A program made the translations under genes and the position numbers. From Bradyrhizobium sp. B124 (GTDB lineage Bacteria; Pseudomonadota; Alphaproteobacteria; Rhizobiales; Xanthobacteraceae), in NCBI RefSeq assembly GCF_038967635.1, contig NZ_CP152413.1:4964001-5028000 (forward strand): DNA of 64,000 nt. The letters are read 5' to 3'. This document shows, one piece after another, positions 26,212 through 35,138 of the stretch; the stretch's first letter is position 1; the number at the start of each line of letters is the position of its first letter. The notes under the pieces were generated by a model. It worked only from the letters and a program-made list of their open reading frames with translations. It was not told the DNA's origin and did not search any database.

Positions 26212-27618
26212 ATGTTCGAAGGCTGGGATGCGGTCGTACTCGCCCGCGCGCAATTCGCTTTCACGATGTCGTTCCACATCGTGTTTCCCGCATTCTCCAT
26301 CGGGCTTGCGAGCTACCTCGCCGTGCTTGAAGCGCTGTGGCTGGCCACCAAGCGCGAGGTCTACATCAACCTGTTCAATTACTGGCTGAAGATCTTCGCG
26401 GTCGCGTTCGGCATGGGCGTGGTCTCGGGCATCGTGATGTCCTACCAGTTCGGCACCAACTGGTCGGCCTTTGCCGACAAGACTGGTCCCGTGATCGGCC
26501 CGATGATGGCCTACGAGGTCTTGACCGCATTCTTCCTCGAGGCAGGCTTTCTCGGCGTGATGCTGTTCGGGCTCGAACGCGTCGGCCCCAGGCTGCATTT
26601 CGTGGCAACGTTGATGGTCGCGATCGGCACGCTGATCTCCGCGTTCTGGATTCTTTCGGCCAATTCCTGGATGCAGACGCCGACTGGTCATGCCGTCAAT
26701 GCCGACGGCCAGTTCGTCGCCGCCGACTGGCTGAAGGTGATCTTCAATCCGTCATTCCCCTATCGCCTCGTGCACATGGTGCTGGCGGCGTATCTCACCA
26801 CCTCGCTGGTGGTCGGCGGGGTCGGCGCCTGGCACCTGCTGCGCGACCAGCATCTCGCCGGCCCGCGCGTGATGTTCTCGATGGCAATGTGGATGGCGAC
26901 CCTGGTGGCGCCGATCCAGATCCTCGCCGGCGACCAGCACGGCCTCAACACGCTGGAGCACCAGCCGGCCAAGGTGATGGCGATGGAAGGCCACTTCCAG
27001 AGCCACAAGGACGGCGCGCCGCTGATCCTGTTCGGCTGGCCCGACCAGCGTGAGGCGAAGGTGAAATACGCGATCGAGGTGCCGAAACTGTCGTCGCTGA
27101 TCCTGAAGCATTCGCTCGATGCACCGCTCGCCGGCCTCGACACCGTGCCGCGCGAGAACTGGCCGCCGGTGCCGATCACCTTCTGGTCGTTCCGCATCAT
27201 GGTCGGGCTCGGCTTCCTGATCCTCGGGCTCGGGCTGTTCAGCCTGCTGATGCGCTGGCGCGGCATGATGTACCAGTCACAGCTGCTGCATCGCTTCGCG
27301 GTCCTGATGGGCCCGGCGGGCTTCATCGCGGTGCTCGCCGGCTGGATCACCACCGAGACCGGGCGGCAACCGTTCACCGTCTACGGGCTGCTGCGCACCA
27401 CCGATTCGGCATCGCCGCTGGCCGCGCCGGCGGTGGGCTCGTCTCTGATCGCCTTCATCATCGTCTATTTCGCGGTGTTCACCGCCGGCGTGATCTACAT
27501 CCTGCGGCTGATGGCGCAGCCGCCGCATCCCGGCGAGCAAGGCCCGACAAAGGACCTTCCCGCCCGTGCGGCCGGCATCACGCCGGCGGCAGGTGCAGCC
27601 GTGGAGGGCGTGCGATGA
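26212..27618 (+). CDS. cydA: Cytochrome bd-type quinol oxidase subunit I (CIO type)
   Basis: A 468-residue membrane subunit that reduces O2 with quinol. Haem ligands by position are H22 (MSFHIVFPAF), H188 (YRLVHMVLA) and M329 (RIMVGLG). Quinol-site residues K253 and E258 lie in GDQHGLNTLEHQPAKVMAMEG, and GRQPFTVYG is present. The Q-loop is short, as in the cyanide-insensitive CioA branch. The ATG at 26212 is preferred; an in-frame ATG lies 12 codons upstream (26176). It overlaps cydB by 4 bp. Confidence 0.95.
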   Translation: MFEGWDAVVLARAQFAFTMSFHIVFPAFSIGLASYLAVLEALWLATKREVYINLFNYWLKIFAVAFGMGVVSGIVMSYQFGTNWSAFADKTGPVIGPMMAYEVLTAFFLEAGFLGVMLFGLERVGPRLHFVATLMVAIGTLISAFWILSANSWMQTPTGHAVNADGQFVAADWLKVIFNPSFPYRLVHMVLAAYLTTSLVVGGVGAWHLLRDQHLAGPRVMFSMAMWMATLVAPIQILAGDQHGLNTLEHQPAKVMAMEGHFQSHKDGAPLILFGWPDQREAKVKYAIEVPKLSSLILKHSLDAPLAGLDTVPRENWPPVPITFWSFRIMVGLGFLILGLGLFSLLMRWRGMMYQSQLLHRFAVLMGPAGFIAVLAGWITTETGRQPFTVYGLLRTTDSASPLAAPAVGSSLIAFIIVYFAVFTAGVIYILRLMAQPPHPGEQGPTKDLPARAAGITPAAGAAVEGVR

Positions 27619-28625
27619 GCATCCCCATCGACCTCGCCACGATCTGGGCCTTCATCATCGCCTTCGCCGTGTTCGTCTATGTCGTGATGGACGGCTTCGA
27701 TCTCGGCCTCGGCATCCTGTTTCCGCTGTTTCCGCAAAAGGCCGATCGCGACGTCATCATGAACACGGTGGCGCCGGTGTGGGACGGCAACGAGACCTGG
27801 CTGGTGCTCGGCGGCGGCGGCATGATGGCGGCGTTTCCGCTGGCCTATGCGGTGCTGATGCCGGCGCTCTACACGCCAATGATCGCGATGCTGCTCGGCC
27901 TCGTGTTCCGCGGCGTCGCCTTCGAATTCCGCTGGCGCACCCAGAAGGCGCGCAACAAATGGGACCTCGCCTTCGCCGGCGGCTCGCTGGTCGCGACGCT
28001 GGCGCAAGGGATCGCGCTCGGCGCCATCCTGCAAGGCATCCATGTCGAGGGACGCCACTACGCCGGCGGCTGGTGGGACTGGCTGACGGCGTTCAGCGTC
28101 CTGACCGGCATCGCGCTGGTGATCGGCTATGCGCTGCTGGGCGCGACCTGGCTGGTGATGAAGACCGAAGGCGAGCTGCGCGAGCGCGCCTATCATCTGA
28201 GCTGGATGTTGCTGGTCGCGATGCTGTGCGCGATCGGCGCCGTCAGCATCGCAACGCCGTTCCTGGCCGTGCAGTACACCCAGCGCTGGTTCGCCTGGCC
28301 CAACATCATCCTCACCGCGCCGGTACCGATCGCGGTCGCCGCCGTCACCGCGCTCTTGCTGCGCGCACTCAGCAACAAGAACGACCACCAGCCGTTCTTC
28401 CTGACGCTCGCCCTGTTCGCACTGTCCTATGCCGGGCTCGGCATCAGCATGTACCCGTACATCGTACCGCAGAGCATCACGATCTGGCAGGCGGCGTCGC
28501 CCGCGAACAGCCAGATCTTCATGCTGTTCGGGGTCTCGATCCTGGTGCCGCTGATCCTCGGCTACACCGCCTGGGCCTATTGGGTGTTCCGCGGCAAGGT
28601 GCGCCCCGGCCACGGATACCACTGA
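27615..28625 (+). CDS. cydB: Cytochrome bd-type quinol oxidase subunit II (CIO type)
   Basis: A 336-residue CydB/CioB membrane protein. The N-terminal motif is IIAFAVFVYVVMDGFDLGLGILFP, then TVAPVWDGNETWLVLGGGGMMAAFP, both diagnostic. It forms a heterodimer with CydA. Its start codon overlaps the cydA stop by 4 bp (ATGA), and its own stop overlaps the start of the following small gene by 1 bp, indicating tight translational coupling of all three subunits. Confidence 0.96.
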   Translation: MSIPIDLATIWAFIIAFAVFVYVVMDGFDLGLGILFPLFPQKADRDVIMNTVAPVWDGNETWLVLGGGGMMAAFPLAYAVLMPALYTPMIAMLLGLVFRGVAFEFRWRTQKARNKWDLAFAGGSLVATLAQGIALGAILQGIHVEGRHYAGGWWDWLTAFSVLTGIALVIGYALLGATWLVMKTEGELRERAYHLSWMLLVAMLCAIGAVSIATPFLAVQYTQRWFAWPNIILTAPVPIAVAAVTALLLRALSNKNDHQPFFLTLALFALSYAGLGISMYPYIVPQSITIWQAASPANSQIFMLFGVSILVPLILGYTAWAYWVFRGKVRPGHGYH

Positions 28626-28756
28626 TGGCGCCACCCGGTTCGAATCAGCGGCCGCTCGGCCAGCGCCTGTTGTGGTTCGCAGCGCTCTGGCTCGGCGGCG
28701 TCGGCACCGTGACCCTGGTCTCTTTCGCGTTGCGGCTCTGGATTGCGCCGAAATAA
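28625..28756 (+). CDS. DUF2474 small membrane subunit (CydX/CioC-like)
   Basis: A 43-residue protein starting at the ATG that overlaps the cydB stop (TGATG). Residues 1-13 are polar, residues 14-38 form one membrane helix (LLWFAALWLGGVGTVTLVSF) and the end is basic. Size, topology and position directly after cydB fit the DUF2474 family. Its members accompany CIO-type oxidases much as CydX accompanies E. coli CydAB and stabilises the haem site. No ribosome-binding site is needed because of the overlap. Confidence 0.85.
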   Translation: MAPPGSNQRPLGQRLLWFAALWLGGVGTVTLVSFALRLWIAPK

Positions 28757-28921
28757 GGCCGCCGACGCGACGTGCCACGGGCCCAATGACAAAAAACAGA
28801 AGCATTACAGTGATATAGTGTGACGCCCGCCCTAAACTTGCCATCAAGCTGCCGCTGAGTTTTGATGCTGCCGCGATTTGGGCGGAGCCATTGGCCGCTG
28901 CGCCAACAAGGAGAGCTTTGC

Positions 28922-29515
28922 ATGACGAAACTTCGTCACCTGGTCTGGATGTTGATCGCCACGGGCGCGCTCGTGCTGTCGACGTCGCAAGGCTTTGCCC
29001 AGAGCCGCCCGGACGCCGACGAGCCGGGCTTGGTCGCCGACGACAGCTACGAGCTCGACCCGGAATGGCAGAAGCAGGTCGTGTACTATCGGACCAACGA
29101 GGCGCCGGGCACCATTATCGTCTCCACCGCCGAACGCCATCTCTACCTCGTGCAGGGCAACGGCCGCGCGCTCCGCTACGGCATCGGCGTCGGCCGCGAC
29201 GGCTTCCAGTGGCAGGGGCTGGTGACCATCACCCGCAAGGCCGAGTGGCCGGATTGGACCCCGCCGCCGGAAATGATCGCCCGCCAGCCCTATCTGCCGC
29301 GCTTCATGGCGGGCGGCCCGGGCAATCCGCTCGGCGCACGCGCGATGTATCTCGGCACCACGGTGTACCGCATCCACGGCACCAACCGGCCCGACACCAT
29401 CGGCACCGCGATCTCGTCCGGCTGTTTCCGCCTGGTCAACGCCGACGTCGCCGATCTCTACAATCGCGTTCCCGTCGGCACCAAGGTGATCATCCGGCAG
29501 AAGCCTGAACTGTAA
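28922..29515 (+). CDS. L,D-transpeptidase (YkuD domain)
   Basis: A 197-residue periplasmic enzyme that cross-links peptidoglycan or attaches proteins to it. It has a signal peptide (residues 1-27, ending GFAQ) and a YkuD catalytic motif with H152 (YRIHGTN) and C168 (SSGCFRLVN). Residues 65-110 include IIVSTAERHLYLV and WPDWTPPPEM typical of the family. The ATG at 28922 has a strong ribosome-binding site (AAGGAGAG) and excludes 20 residues of upstream frame. Confidence 0.94.
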   Translation: MTKLRHLVWMLIATGALVLSTSQGFAQSRPDADEPGLVADDSYELDPEWQKQVVYYRTNEAPGTIIVSTAERHLYLVQGNGRALRYGIGVGRDGFQWQGLVTITRKAEWPDWTPPPEMIARQPYLPRFMAGGPGNPLGARAMYLGTTVYRIHGTNRPDTIGTAISSGCFRLVNADVADLYNRVPVGTKVIIRQKPEL

Positions 29516-29578
29516 TCTCGACCCACCCGCCTTCGATATCCGACCTGTTTTTCCCCGATCATTCGCGAGAGAGAACCC

Positions 29579-30616
29579 ATGCGTACATTTCGAGGCGGCC
29601 TGACGATCGGGCTCGCGGTCGCCGCGCTGGTTGCGGCCGCCGCCATCACCTATGAGCGTTACGACACCCGCACGCTGAAGCGCACCGTCCGCCGCGGCGA
29701 CGTGCTGTGCGGCGTCAACAAAGGCCTGCCGGGCTTCTCGATCCCGGACGACAAGGGCAACTGGACCGGCTTTGACGTCGACTTCTGCCGCGCGGTGGCC
29801 TCGGCGATCTTCGACGATCCATCGAAGGCGAAGTTCGTTCCGCTCGACGCCAGCGAACGCTTCAAGGAGCTGCAGAACCGCAAGGTCGACATCCTCTCGC
29901 GCAACTCCACCTGGAGCATGTCGCGCGAGACCAATTACGACCTCTATTTCCCGGCGGTCGCCTATTATGACGGTCAGGGCTTCATGCTGCCGCGCTCGCG
30001 CAACATCGATTCCGCGCTCGACCTGAACGGCAGCAAGGTCTGCGTGCAGGCCAACACCACGACGCAGCTCAACCTCGCCGACTATTTCCGTGCCAACAAC
30101 ATGAAATACACGGAGATGAAGTTCGACAAGCTGGAGGATGTCGTGAAGGCCTATGACACCGGCCAGTGCGATACGCTGACGTCAGACGCCTCGCAGCTCT
30201 ATGCGCTGCGGCTCAACCTCTCCAAGCCGAGCGACCACACCATCCTGGCCGACATCATCTCCAAGGAGCCGCTGGCGCCGGTGGTCCGGCTGCGCGACGA
30301 CGACTGGATGATGATCGTGAAGTGGACGCTCTACGCCATGATCAATGCCGAGGAACTCGGCATCACCTCGAAGAATATCGACGAGGCGCTGAAGTCGAAG
30401 AAGCCGGAGGTGATGCGGCTGGTCGGCACCGAGGGTTCCTATGGCGAGGATCTCGGCCTGACCAAGGACTGGGCCGTGCGCATCATCCGCCATGTCGGCA
30501 ATTACGGCGAGGTCTACGACCGCAACGTCGGCGCCGATTCCAGGCTGAAGATTCCGCGCGGCATGAACCAGCTCTGGAACGCCGGCGGCGTCCAGTACGC
30601 GCCGCCGATTCGTTGA
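29579..30616 (+). CDS. Amino-acid ABC transporter substrate-binding protein
   Basis: A 345-residue periplasmic binding protein of the general L-amino-acid type (AapJ-like). The N-terminus is hydrophobic (GLTIGLAVAALVAAAAITYE). It continues with RRGDVLCGVNKGLPGFSIPDDKGNWTGFDVDFCRAVASAIF, the SBP_bac_3 start, and LQNRKVDILSRNSTWSMSRE. No permease or ATPase genes are adjacent, so it is a solitary binding protein in this window. It lies 63 bp after the L,D-transpeptidase. Confidence 0.9.
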   Translation: MRTFRGGLTIGLAVAALVAAAAITYERYDTRTLKRTVRRGDVLCGVNKGLPGFSIPDDKGNWTGFDVDFCRAVASAIFDDPSKAKFVPLDASERFKELQNRKVDILSRNSTWSMSRETNYDLYFPAVAYYDGQGFMLPRSRNIDSALDLNGSKVCVQANTTTQLNLADYFRANNMKYTEMKFDKLEDVVKAYDTGQCDTLTSDASQLYALRLNLSKPSDHTILADIISKEPLAPVVRLRDDDWMMIVKWTLYAMINAEELGITSKNIDEALKSKKPEVMRLVGTEGSYGEDLGLTKDWAVRIIRHVGNYGEVYDRNVGADSRLKIPRGMNQLWNAGGVQYAPPIR

Positions 30617-30656
30617 CGACACGCAGCCAGGCTACAGCCGCCACCGCATCCGCAGT

Positions 30657-31118
30657 TGTCATCGCCCGCGAAAGCGGGCGATCCAGTACGCCGCGGCTTC
30701 TCCGCTCAAGCACTGACGTCTCTGCAATACTGGATCGCCCGGTCGAAGCCGGGCGATGACAGTGAGTTGTGCGGAGATGTCGCCGCCGCTGATCGACAGC
30801 GCGGCCTAGACCTCCGCTGTTACCGCGCTCTCAATTGTCATCACCCGCGAACGCGGGTGATCCAGTACGCCGCGGCTTCTCGGCTCAAGCACTGACGTCT
30901 CTGGAATACTGGATCGCCCGGTCGAGCCGGGCGATGACAGTGAGTTGTGCGGAGATGTCGCCGCCGCTGATCGACAGCGCGGCCTAGACCTCCGCTGTTA
31001 CCGCGCTCTCAACTGTCATCGCCCGCGAAAGTGGGTGATCCAGTACGCCGCGGCTTCTCGGCTCAAGCACTGACGTCTCTGGAATACTGGATCGCCCGGT
31101 CGAGCCGGGCGATGACAG
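30657..31118. repeat. Tandem array of about 2.6 units of a 178-179 bp palindromic repeat
   Basis: Units start at 30657, 30836 and 31014 (TGTCATC...), the third being partial (to about 31118). Each unit is a paired palindromic element of about 105 bp joined to a 74-bp linker with CGCCGCTGATCGACAGCGCG. Units differ by single substitutions (e.g. ATCGCCCGCG/ATCACCCGCG). The 547-bp gap 30617-31163 holds this array and no gene. Confidence 0.9.
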
Positions 31119-31163
31119 GGTGTTGCGTGGCGATGACGGTGAGTCGTGCGGCGGCGCCCTCGA

Positions 31164-32303
31164 TCAGTACCCCTTGCCGCTCGCGAGCTGGTCGGTGTGG
31201 AAATTGCTGTCGCCGAACAGCTCCTGGCAGACGCGGGCGCGCTTCATGAAGAAGCCGATGTCGAACTGGTCGGTCATGCCCATGCCGCCATGCATCTGCA
31301 CGCCCTCCTGGACGGCCAGCGTCGCGGTGGTGCCGGCGCGCGCCTTGGCTACCGCGACCGCAGTGGCAGCCTTGGCCAGATCGGCGTCGAGCGCCTGCAG
31401 CGCCTTGAGAACGGCGGCGCGGGTGATCTCGATATCGATGTAGAGTTCGGCGGCCCGGTGCTGCAGCGCCTGGAATTCGCCGATCGCCTTGCCGAACTGC
31501 TTGCGCTCCTTCAGGTAGGTCACGGTGCGGCCGAACACCTCTTCGGAGAGACCGACCATTTCGGACGCGACCGCGCCGCGGCCGATATTGAGCACGCCCT
31601 CGAGCAGCCCGAAACCCTGATCGACCTCGCCGAGCACACTGTCGGCGTTGACCTCGACATTGTCGAACACGATGCGCGCCGCATTGTGCGAATCGACCAT
31701 CGCGGTGCGCTCGACCGCGAGCCCCTTGGCCTTCGGATCGACAAGGAACAGCGTCAAGCCGTTCTTGTCGCCGGCGCTGCCGGCCGTGCGCGCCGCCACG
31801 ATCAAAAGATCGGCGGTGTGGCCGTCGACAACGAAGGCCTTGTCGCCGGACAGCTTGAAGCCGTTGCCGGAACGCGTCGCCTGCAATTTCGTCTGCAGCG
31901 GGCGGTGCTTCGCGCCCTCGTCGACCGCGAGCGCTGCGAGCAGCGAGCCGTCGGCGATGCCAGGCAGATGCTGCGCCTTCTGCGCCTCGCTGCCGCCGCG
32001 CGACAGCGCTGAGGCGGCAAGCACCGAGGTCGCGAGGAATGGCGAGGGCATCAAGGTGCGGCCGATCTCCTCCATGACGATGCCGGCCTCGACGCAGCCG
32101 AGCCCGCTGCCGCCGAACTGGTCCGGCACCAGGAGACCGGAGAAGCCCATCTCGGCAAAGGTCTTCCAGAGCTCGCGCGAGAAGCCGGTAGAGTCCTTGC
32201 TGTCGCGCAAAGAACGCAGATGCGCCACCGGCGCCTTGTCGCTGATGAGACCGCGCGCACTGTCGCGCAGCATGGATTGTTCTTCGGTGAGGACGAGGGC
32301 CAT
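31164..32303 (-). CDS. Acyl-CoA dehydrogenase
   Basis: A 379-residue FAD enzyme oxidising acyl-CoA thioesters. It shows FAEMGFSGLLVPDQFGGSGLG in the N-terminal helical domain, the middle beta domain (about 130-230), and ERKQFGKAIGEFQALQHRAAELYIDIE in the C-terminal domain. HGGMGMTDQFDIGFFMKRA near the end is the conserved FAD/acyl region. With the second dehydrogenase upstream it probably forms a paired (FadE-like heteromeric) system as seen in steroid or branched-acid catabolism; the substrate cannot be assigned. Confidence 0.93.
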   Translation of the reverse strand: MALVLTEEQSMLRDSARGLISDKAPVAHLRSLRDSKDSTGFSRELWKTFAEMGFSGLLVPDQFGGSGLGCVEAGIVMEEIGRTLMPSPFLATSVLAASALSRGGSEAQKAQHLPGIADGSLLAALAVDEGAKHRPLQTKLQATRSGNGFKLSGDKAFVVDGHTADLLIVAARTAGSAGDKNGLTLFLVDPKAKGLAVERTAMVDSHNAARIVFDNVEVNADSVLGEVDQGFGLLEGVLNIGRGAVASEMVGLSEEVFGRTVTYLKERKQFGKAIGEFQALQHRAAELYIDIEITRAAVLKALQALDADLAKAATAVAVAKARAGTTATLAVQEGVQMHGGMGMTDQFDIGFFMKRARVCQELFGDSNFHTDQLASGKGY

Positions 32304-32350
32304 GGATGGATTCCGCTCTTCGATAATTCAAATTCAGACGATGTTGAGTT

Positions 32351-32450
32351 CGTCATTCCGGGATGGCCCGAAGGGCCAGGCCCGGAATCCATAACCACGA
32401 TCGGGAGTATGGATTCCGGGCTCGCGACTGCGTCGCGCCCCGGAATGACG
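32351..32450. repeat. Palindromic repeat between acyl-CoA dehydrogenase genes
   Basis: CGTCATTCCGGG...CCCGGAATCC faces GGATTCCGGG...CCCCGGAATGACG. It is about 100 bp with inverted ends, another family of dispersed palindrome. It separates the two codirectional dehydrogenase genes. Confidence 0.8.
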
Positions 32451-32467
32451 CGTGGTGAAACGGTGCC

Positions 32468-33652
32468 TCACGCCCCCGGCAGATCGAGGATGCGCTTGGC
32501 GACGATGCCGAGCATCACCTCCGAGGTGCCGCCCTCGATCGAGTTGGCCTTGGTGCGCAGCCAGGCGCGCGGACGGGCGCCGCCCCGGGAGCGGTCGCTC
32601 TCCCATTCCAGCGCGTCGATGCCGCCCGCCGACATCAGGATCTCGTAGCGCCGCTTGTTGAGCTCGGTGCCGTAATATTTCATCGCCGACGAGAACGACG
32701 GATGCGACTGGCCCGCCTTGGCGAGATCGACCGCGCGCTCCGCCGCAGCAGCAAGCGCGGCCTCGTCGACCTCGAAGTTCGCGATCTGGCTGCGCAGCTG
32801 GGCGTCGTCGAGCCGACCCTGCGCATCCGCGCCGACCGAGTCGGCTGCGATCTGGCCGAGTGGACGGCCGACGCCGCGCTCGCCCATGCCCGAGATCATC
32901 GCGCGCTCGTGCTGCAACAGGTATTTCGCGACATCCCAGCCGCGATTGACGGTGCCCACGACATGCGACTTCGGCACGCGGACATTATCGAAGAAGGTTT
33001 CGCAGAACGGCGAATAGCCGGAGATCAGCAGGATCGGTTTCGTGGACACGCCCTTCGACGTCATGTCGAAGAGAATAAAACTGATGCCGTCGTGCTTCTT
33101 GGCCGCCGGATCGGTGCGCACCAGGCAGAAGATCCAGTCGGCATAGTTGGCGTAGGAGGTCCAGATCTTCTGGCCGTTGATGATGTAGTCGTCGCCGTCG
33201 CCGACCGCGCGGGTCTGCAACGAGGCGAGATCGGAGCCGGCGTTCGGCTCGGAATAGCCCTGGCACCAGCGGATCAGGCCCGCGGTGATCTTCGGCAGAT
33301 GTTCCTTCTTCTGCTCCTCGGTGCCGTATTTCAGCAGCGCCGGCCCGAGCATCGAGATGCCGAACGAGGTCAGCGGCTGGCGCGCGCCGATCGCCGCCAT
33401 CTCCTGGCGCACGATCTTGGCTTCCTCGCCGTCAAGGCCGCCGCCGCCATATTCCTTCGGCCAATGCGGCACGGTCCAACCCTTGTCGCGCATCCGCTCG
33501 AACCAGACCCGCTGCGCGTCCGACGAGAATTTCGCGTTGCGGCCACCCCAGAAGGTGTCGCCATCGGAGGTCATCGGTTTACGCATCTCGGCCGGGCAGT
33601 TCTGCTCCAGCCAGGCGCGGGTCTCCGCGCGGAATTTCTCAAGGTCAGCCAT
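32468..33652 (-). CDS. Acyl-CoA dehydrogenase
   Basis: A 394-residue acyl-CoA dehydrogenase. The N-terminal domain includes MRDKGWTVPHWPKEYGGGG. The middle domain motif is RWCQGYSEPNAGSDLASLQTRA (flavin-binding). INGQKIWTSYANYADWIFCLVRTD is conserved in this subgroup. The C-terminal KANSIEGGTSEVMLGIVAKRIL is the catalytic-base helix region. It precedes its paralogue (31164-32303) on the same strand, and the pair is divergent from a carboxymuconolactone-decarboxylase-like gene. Confidence 0.94.
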   Translation of the reverse strand: MADLEKFRAETRAWLEQNCPAEMRKPMTSDGDTFWGGRNAKFSSDAQRVWFERMRDKGWTVPHWPKEYGGGGLDGEEAKIVRQEMAAIGARQPLTSFGISMLGPALLKYGTEEQKKEHLPKITAGLIRWCQGYSEPNAGSDLASLQTRAVGDGDDYIINGQKIWTSYANYADWIFCLVRTDPAAKKHDGISFILFDMTSKGVSTKPILLISGYSPFCETFFDNVRVPKSHVVGTVNRGWDVAKYLLQHERAMISGMGERGVGRPLGQIAADSVGADAQGRLDDAQLRSQIANFEVDEAALAAAAERAVDLAKAGQSHPSFSSAMKYYGTELNKRRYEILMSAGGIDALEWESDRSRGGARPRAWLRTKANSIEGGTSEVMLGIVAKRILDLPGA

Positions 33653-33820
33653 GGTGCGTTTCCAATCAAATTCGACGAATTGGATTCGACCTTAGACCTA
33701 CGCAGCCGCCGAGTTCAATATGCCTCGCAGCCGCGCCATGCTCTGGCGTCGCTACTCACCTTGCGCGATCGGGTGTATCGCCGAAGCGGGGTAACGATTG
33801 AAAAACAAGAGGAAACGGAC

Positions 33821-34366
33821 ATGCGGCTGAAGCTGCTTTCGCCTAGCGAAATGAACCCCGCCCAGAAAGAAACCTACGACGAGTCGATCGCCGGCAAGCG
33901 CGGCGCGCCACCGGCGCCGATGATGGCCTGGCTCAACAGCCCGGAGATGGCGCGGCATGCCACGCGGCTCGGCGAGGTGCTGCGCTTCGACACGGTCTTC
34001 CCGCCGAAGCTGTCGGAGATCGCGATCCTCGTCACCGCGCGGCACTGGACCGCGCATTACGAATGGTATGCCCACAAGCGCCTCGCGCTGAAGGGCGGCC
34101 TCGATCAGAAGATCATCGAGGACATTCGGGTGCGCCGGACGCCGACTTTCGACGATCCCAAGGCCAAGATGATCTACGACGTCGCCAAGGCGCTGCACGA
34201 AGGTCATGGCCTGCCGAAGGGACTGTATGACGAGGCGGTCGAGGTGCTGAGCCTGCGCGGGCTGGTCGAGGTGATCGGGCTCTGCGGCTACTACACCATG
34301 GTGTCGATGACGCTGAACACATTCGATTTCCAGCTGCCGGGCGGCGAGTTGTCGGAGCTCTGCTAG
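33821..34366 (+). CDS. Carboxymuconolactone decarboxylase family protein
   Basis: A 181-residue alpha-helical protein of the CMD/AhpD superfamily. It has SEIAILVTARHWTAHYEWYAHKRLALKGGL, the core CMD motif; here His replaces the AhpD-type CxxC, so it is not a peroxidase of that type. The open frame extends far upstream through the antisense of the acyl-CoA dehydrogenase, but the ATG at 33821, with AGAGGAAAC before it, gives the conserved MRLKLLSPSEMNPAQKETYD start. Specific reaction unknown. Confidence 0.88.
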   Translation: MRLKLLSPSEMNPAQKETYDESIAGKRGAPPAPMMAWLNSPEMARHATRLGEVLRFDTVFPPKLSEIAILVTARHWTAHYEWYAHKRLALKGGLDQKIIEDIRVRRTPTFDDPKAKMIYDVAKALHEGHGLPKGLYDEAVEVLSLRGLVEVIGLCGYYTMVSMTLNTFDFQLPGGELSELC

Positions 34367-34501
34367 GCTCAGCCGGCCGTGGCGCCGTTCGGAAACGCTG
34401 GGTTTCCGGATGGATCGCTCCGGCGCCGGCAAATCCGGACTATATCAGGCGGCGAAGCCTTGCCCCTGACGGCAAGGCGTTGATGCCAACGGAGCCAGTT
34501 C

Positions 34502-34996
34502 ATGCCAGAAAATCCCCCCATCATCGCGGGCACGCGGATCGGGCATGTGCACCTCAAGGTCGCCGATCTCGAGCGCGCGCTCGGCTTCTATTGCGGCGTG
34601 CTCGGTTTCGAGCTGCAGCAGCGCTTGGGGACGGACGCCGCCTTCATCTCGGCCGGCGGCTATCACCATCACATCGGCCTCAACACCTGGGAGAGCAAGG
34701 GCGGCCACCCGCCACCGCCGGGCACGACGGGCCTGTTCCACACCGCCATCCTGTATCCGACCCGCCCGGCGCTCGCCGACGCGCTGCATCGGGTGCTGTC
34801 GGCCGGCATCCAGCTCGACGGCGCCAGCGACCACGGCGTCAGCCAGGCGCTCTACCTGCGCGACCCCGACGAGAACGGCGTCGAGCTCTATTGGGACCGG
34901 CCCGCAGCCGAATGGCCGCGCAGCGCGGACGGCAAGCTTTCGATGTTCACGCGCCGGCTGGACCTCGAGGATCTGCTGAAGCAGCGGGCGGCGTAA
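34502..34996 (+). CDS. VOC-family (glyoxalase/dioxygenase-fold) protein
   Basis: A 164-residue vicinal oxygen chelate protein. Candidate metal ligands are H17 in IGHVHLKV, H80 in TTGLFHTAIL and E128 in NGVELYWDRP, with DPDENGVELYW typical of extradiol-dioxygenase-like members. ALGFYCGVLGFELQQ follows the first strand. The reaction is not assignable. It lies 135 bp after the CMD-family gene on the same strand, possibly cotranscribed. Confidence 0.9.
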   Translation: MPENPPIIAGTRIGHVHLKVADLERALGFYCGVLGFELQQRLGTDAAFISAGGYHHHIGLNTWESKGGHPPPPGTTGLFHTAILYPTRPALADALHRVLSAGIQLDGASDHGVSQALYLRDPDENGVELYWDRPAAEWPRSADGKLSMFTRRLDLEDLLKQRAA

Positions 34997-35000
34997 TTCC

Positions 35001-35138
35001 GTAGCCCGGATTGAATTGTAGCCCGGATGAGCGAAGCGACATCCGGGGACTGGCGCAAGTCGAGGGACCGGTCCCGGATATCGCGGAGCCTGTCATCGGG
35101 CGCGCGTTCGCGCAACCCGTTGGCTCATCCGGGCTACG
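35001..35138. repeat. Palindromic repeat, GTAGCCCGGATG family
   Basis: Starts with two nested copies of GTAGCCCGGAT (35001, 35018) and ends with ATCCGGGCTACG. This is a longer relative of the elements at 6889-6974 and 37026-37111. It sits between convergent genes. Confidence 0.85.

Noticed and set aside
30657..31118. Regular repeats considered as a CRISPR array
   Set aside because: Units are 178-179 bp, nearly identical through their whole length and palindromic, with no unique spacers and no cas genes.
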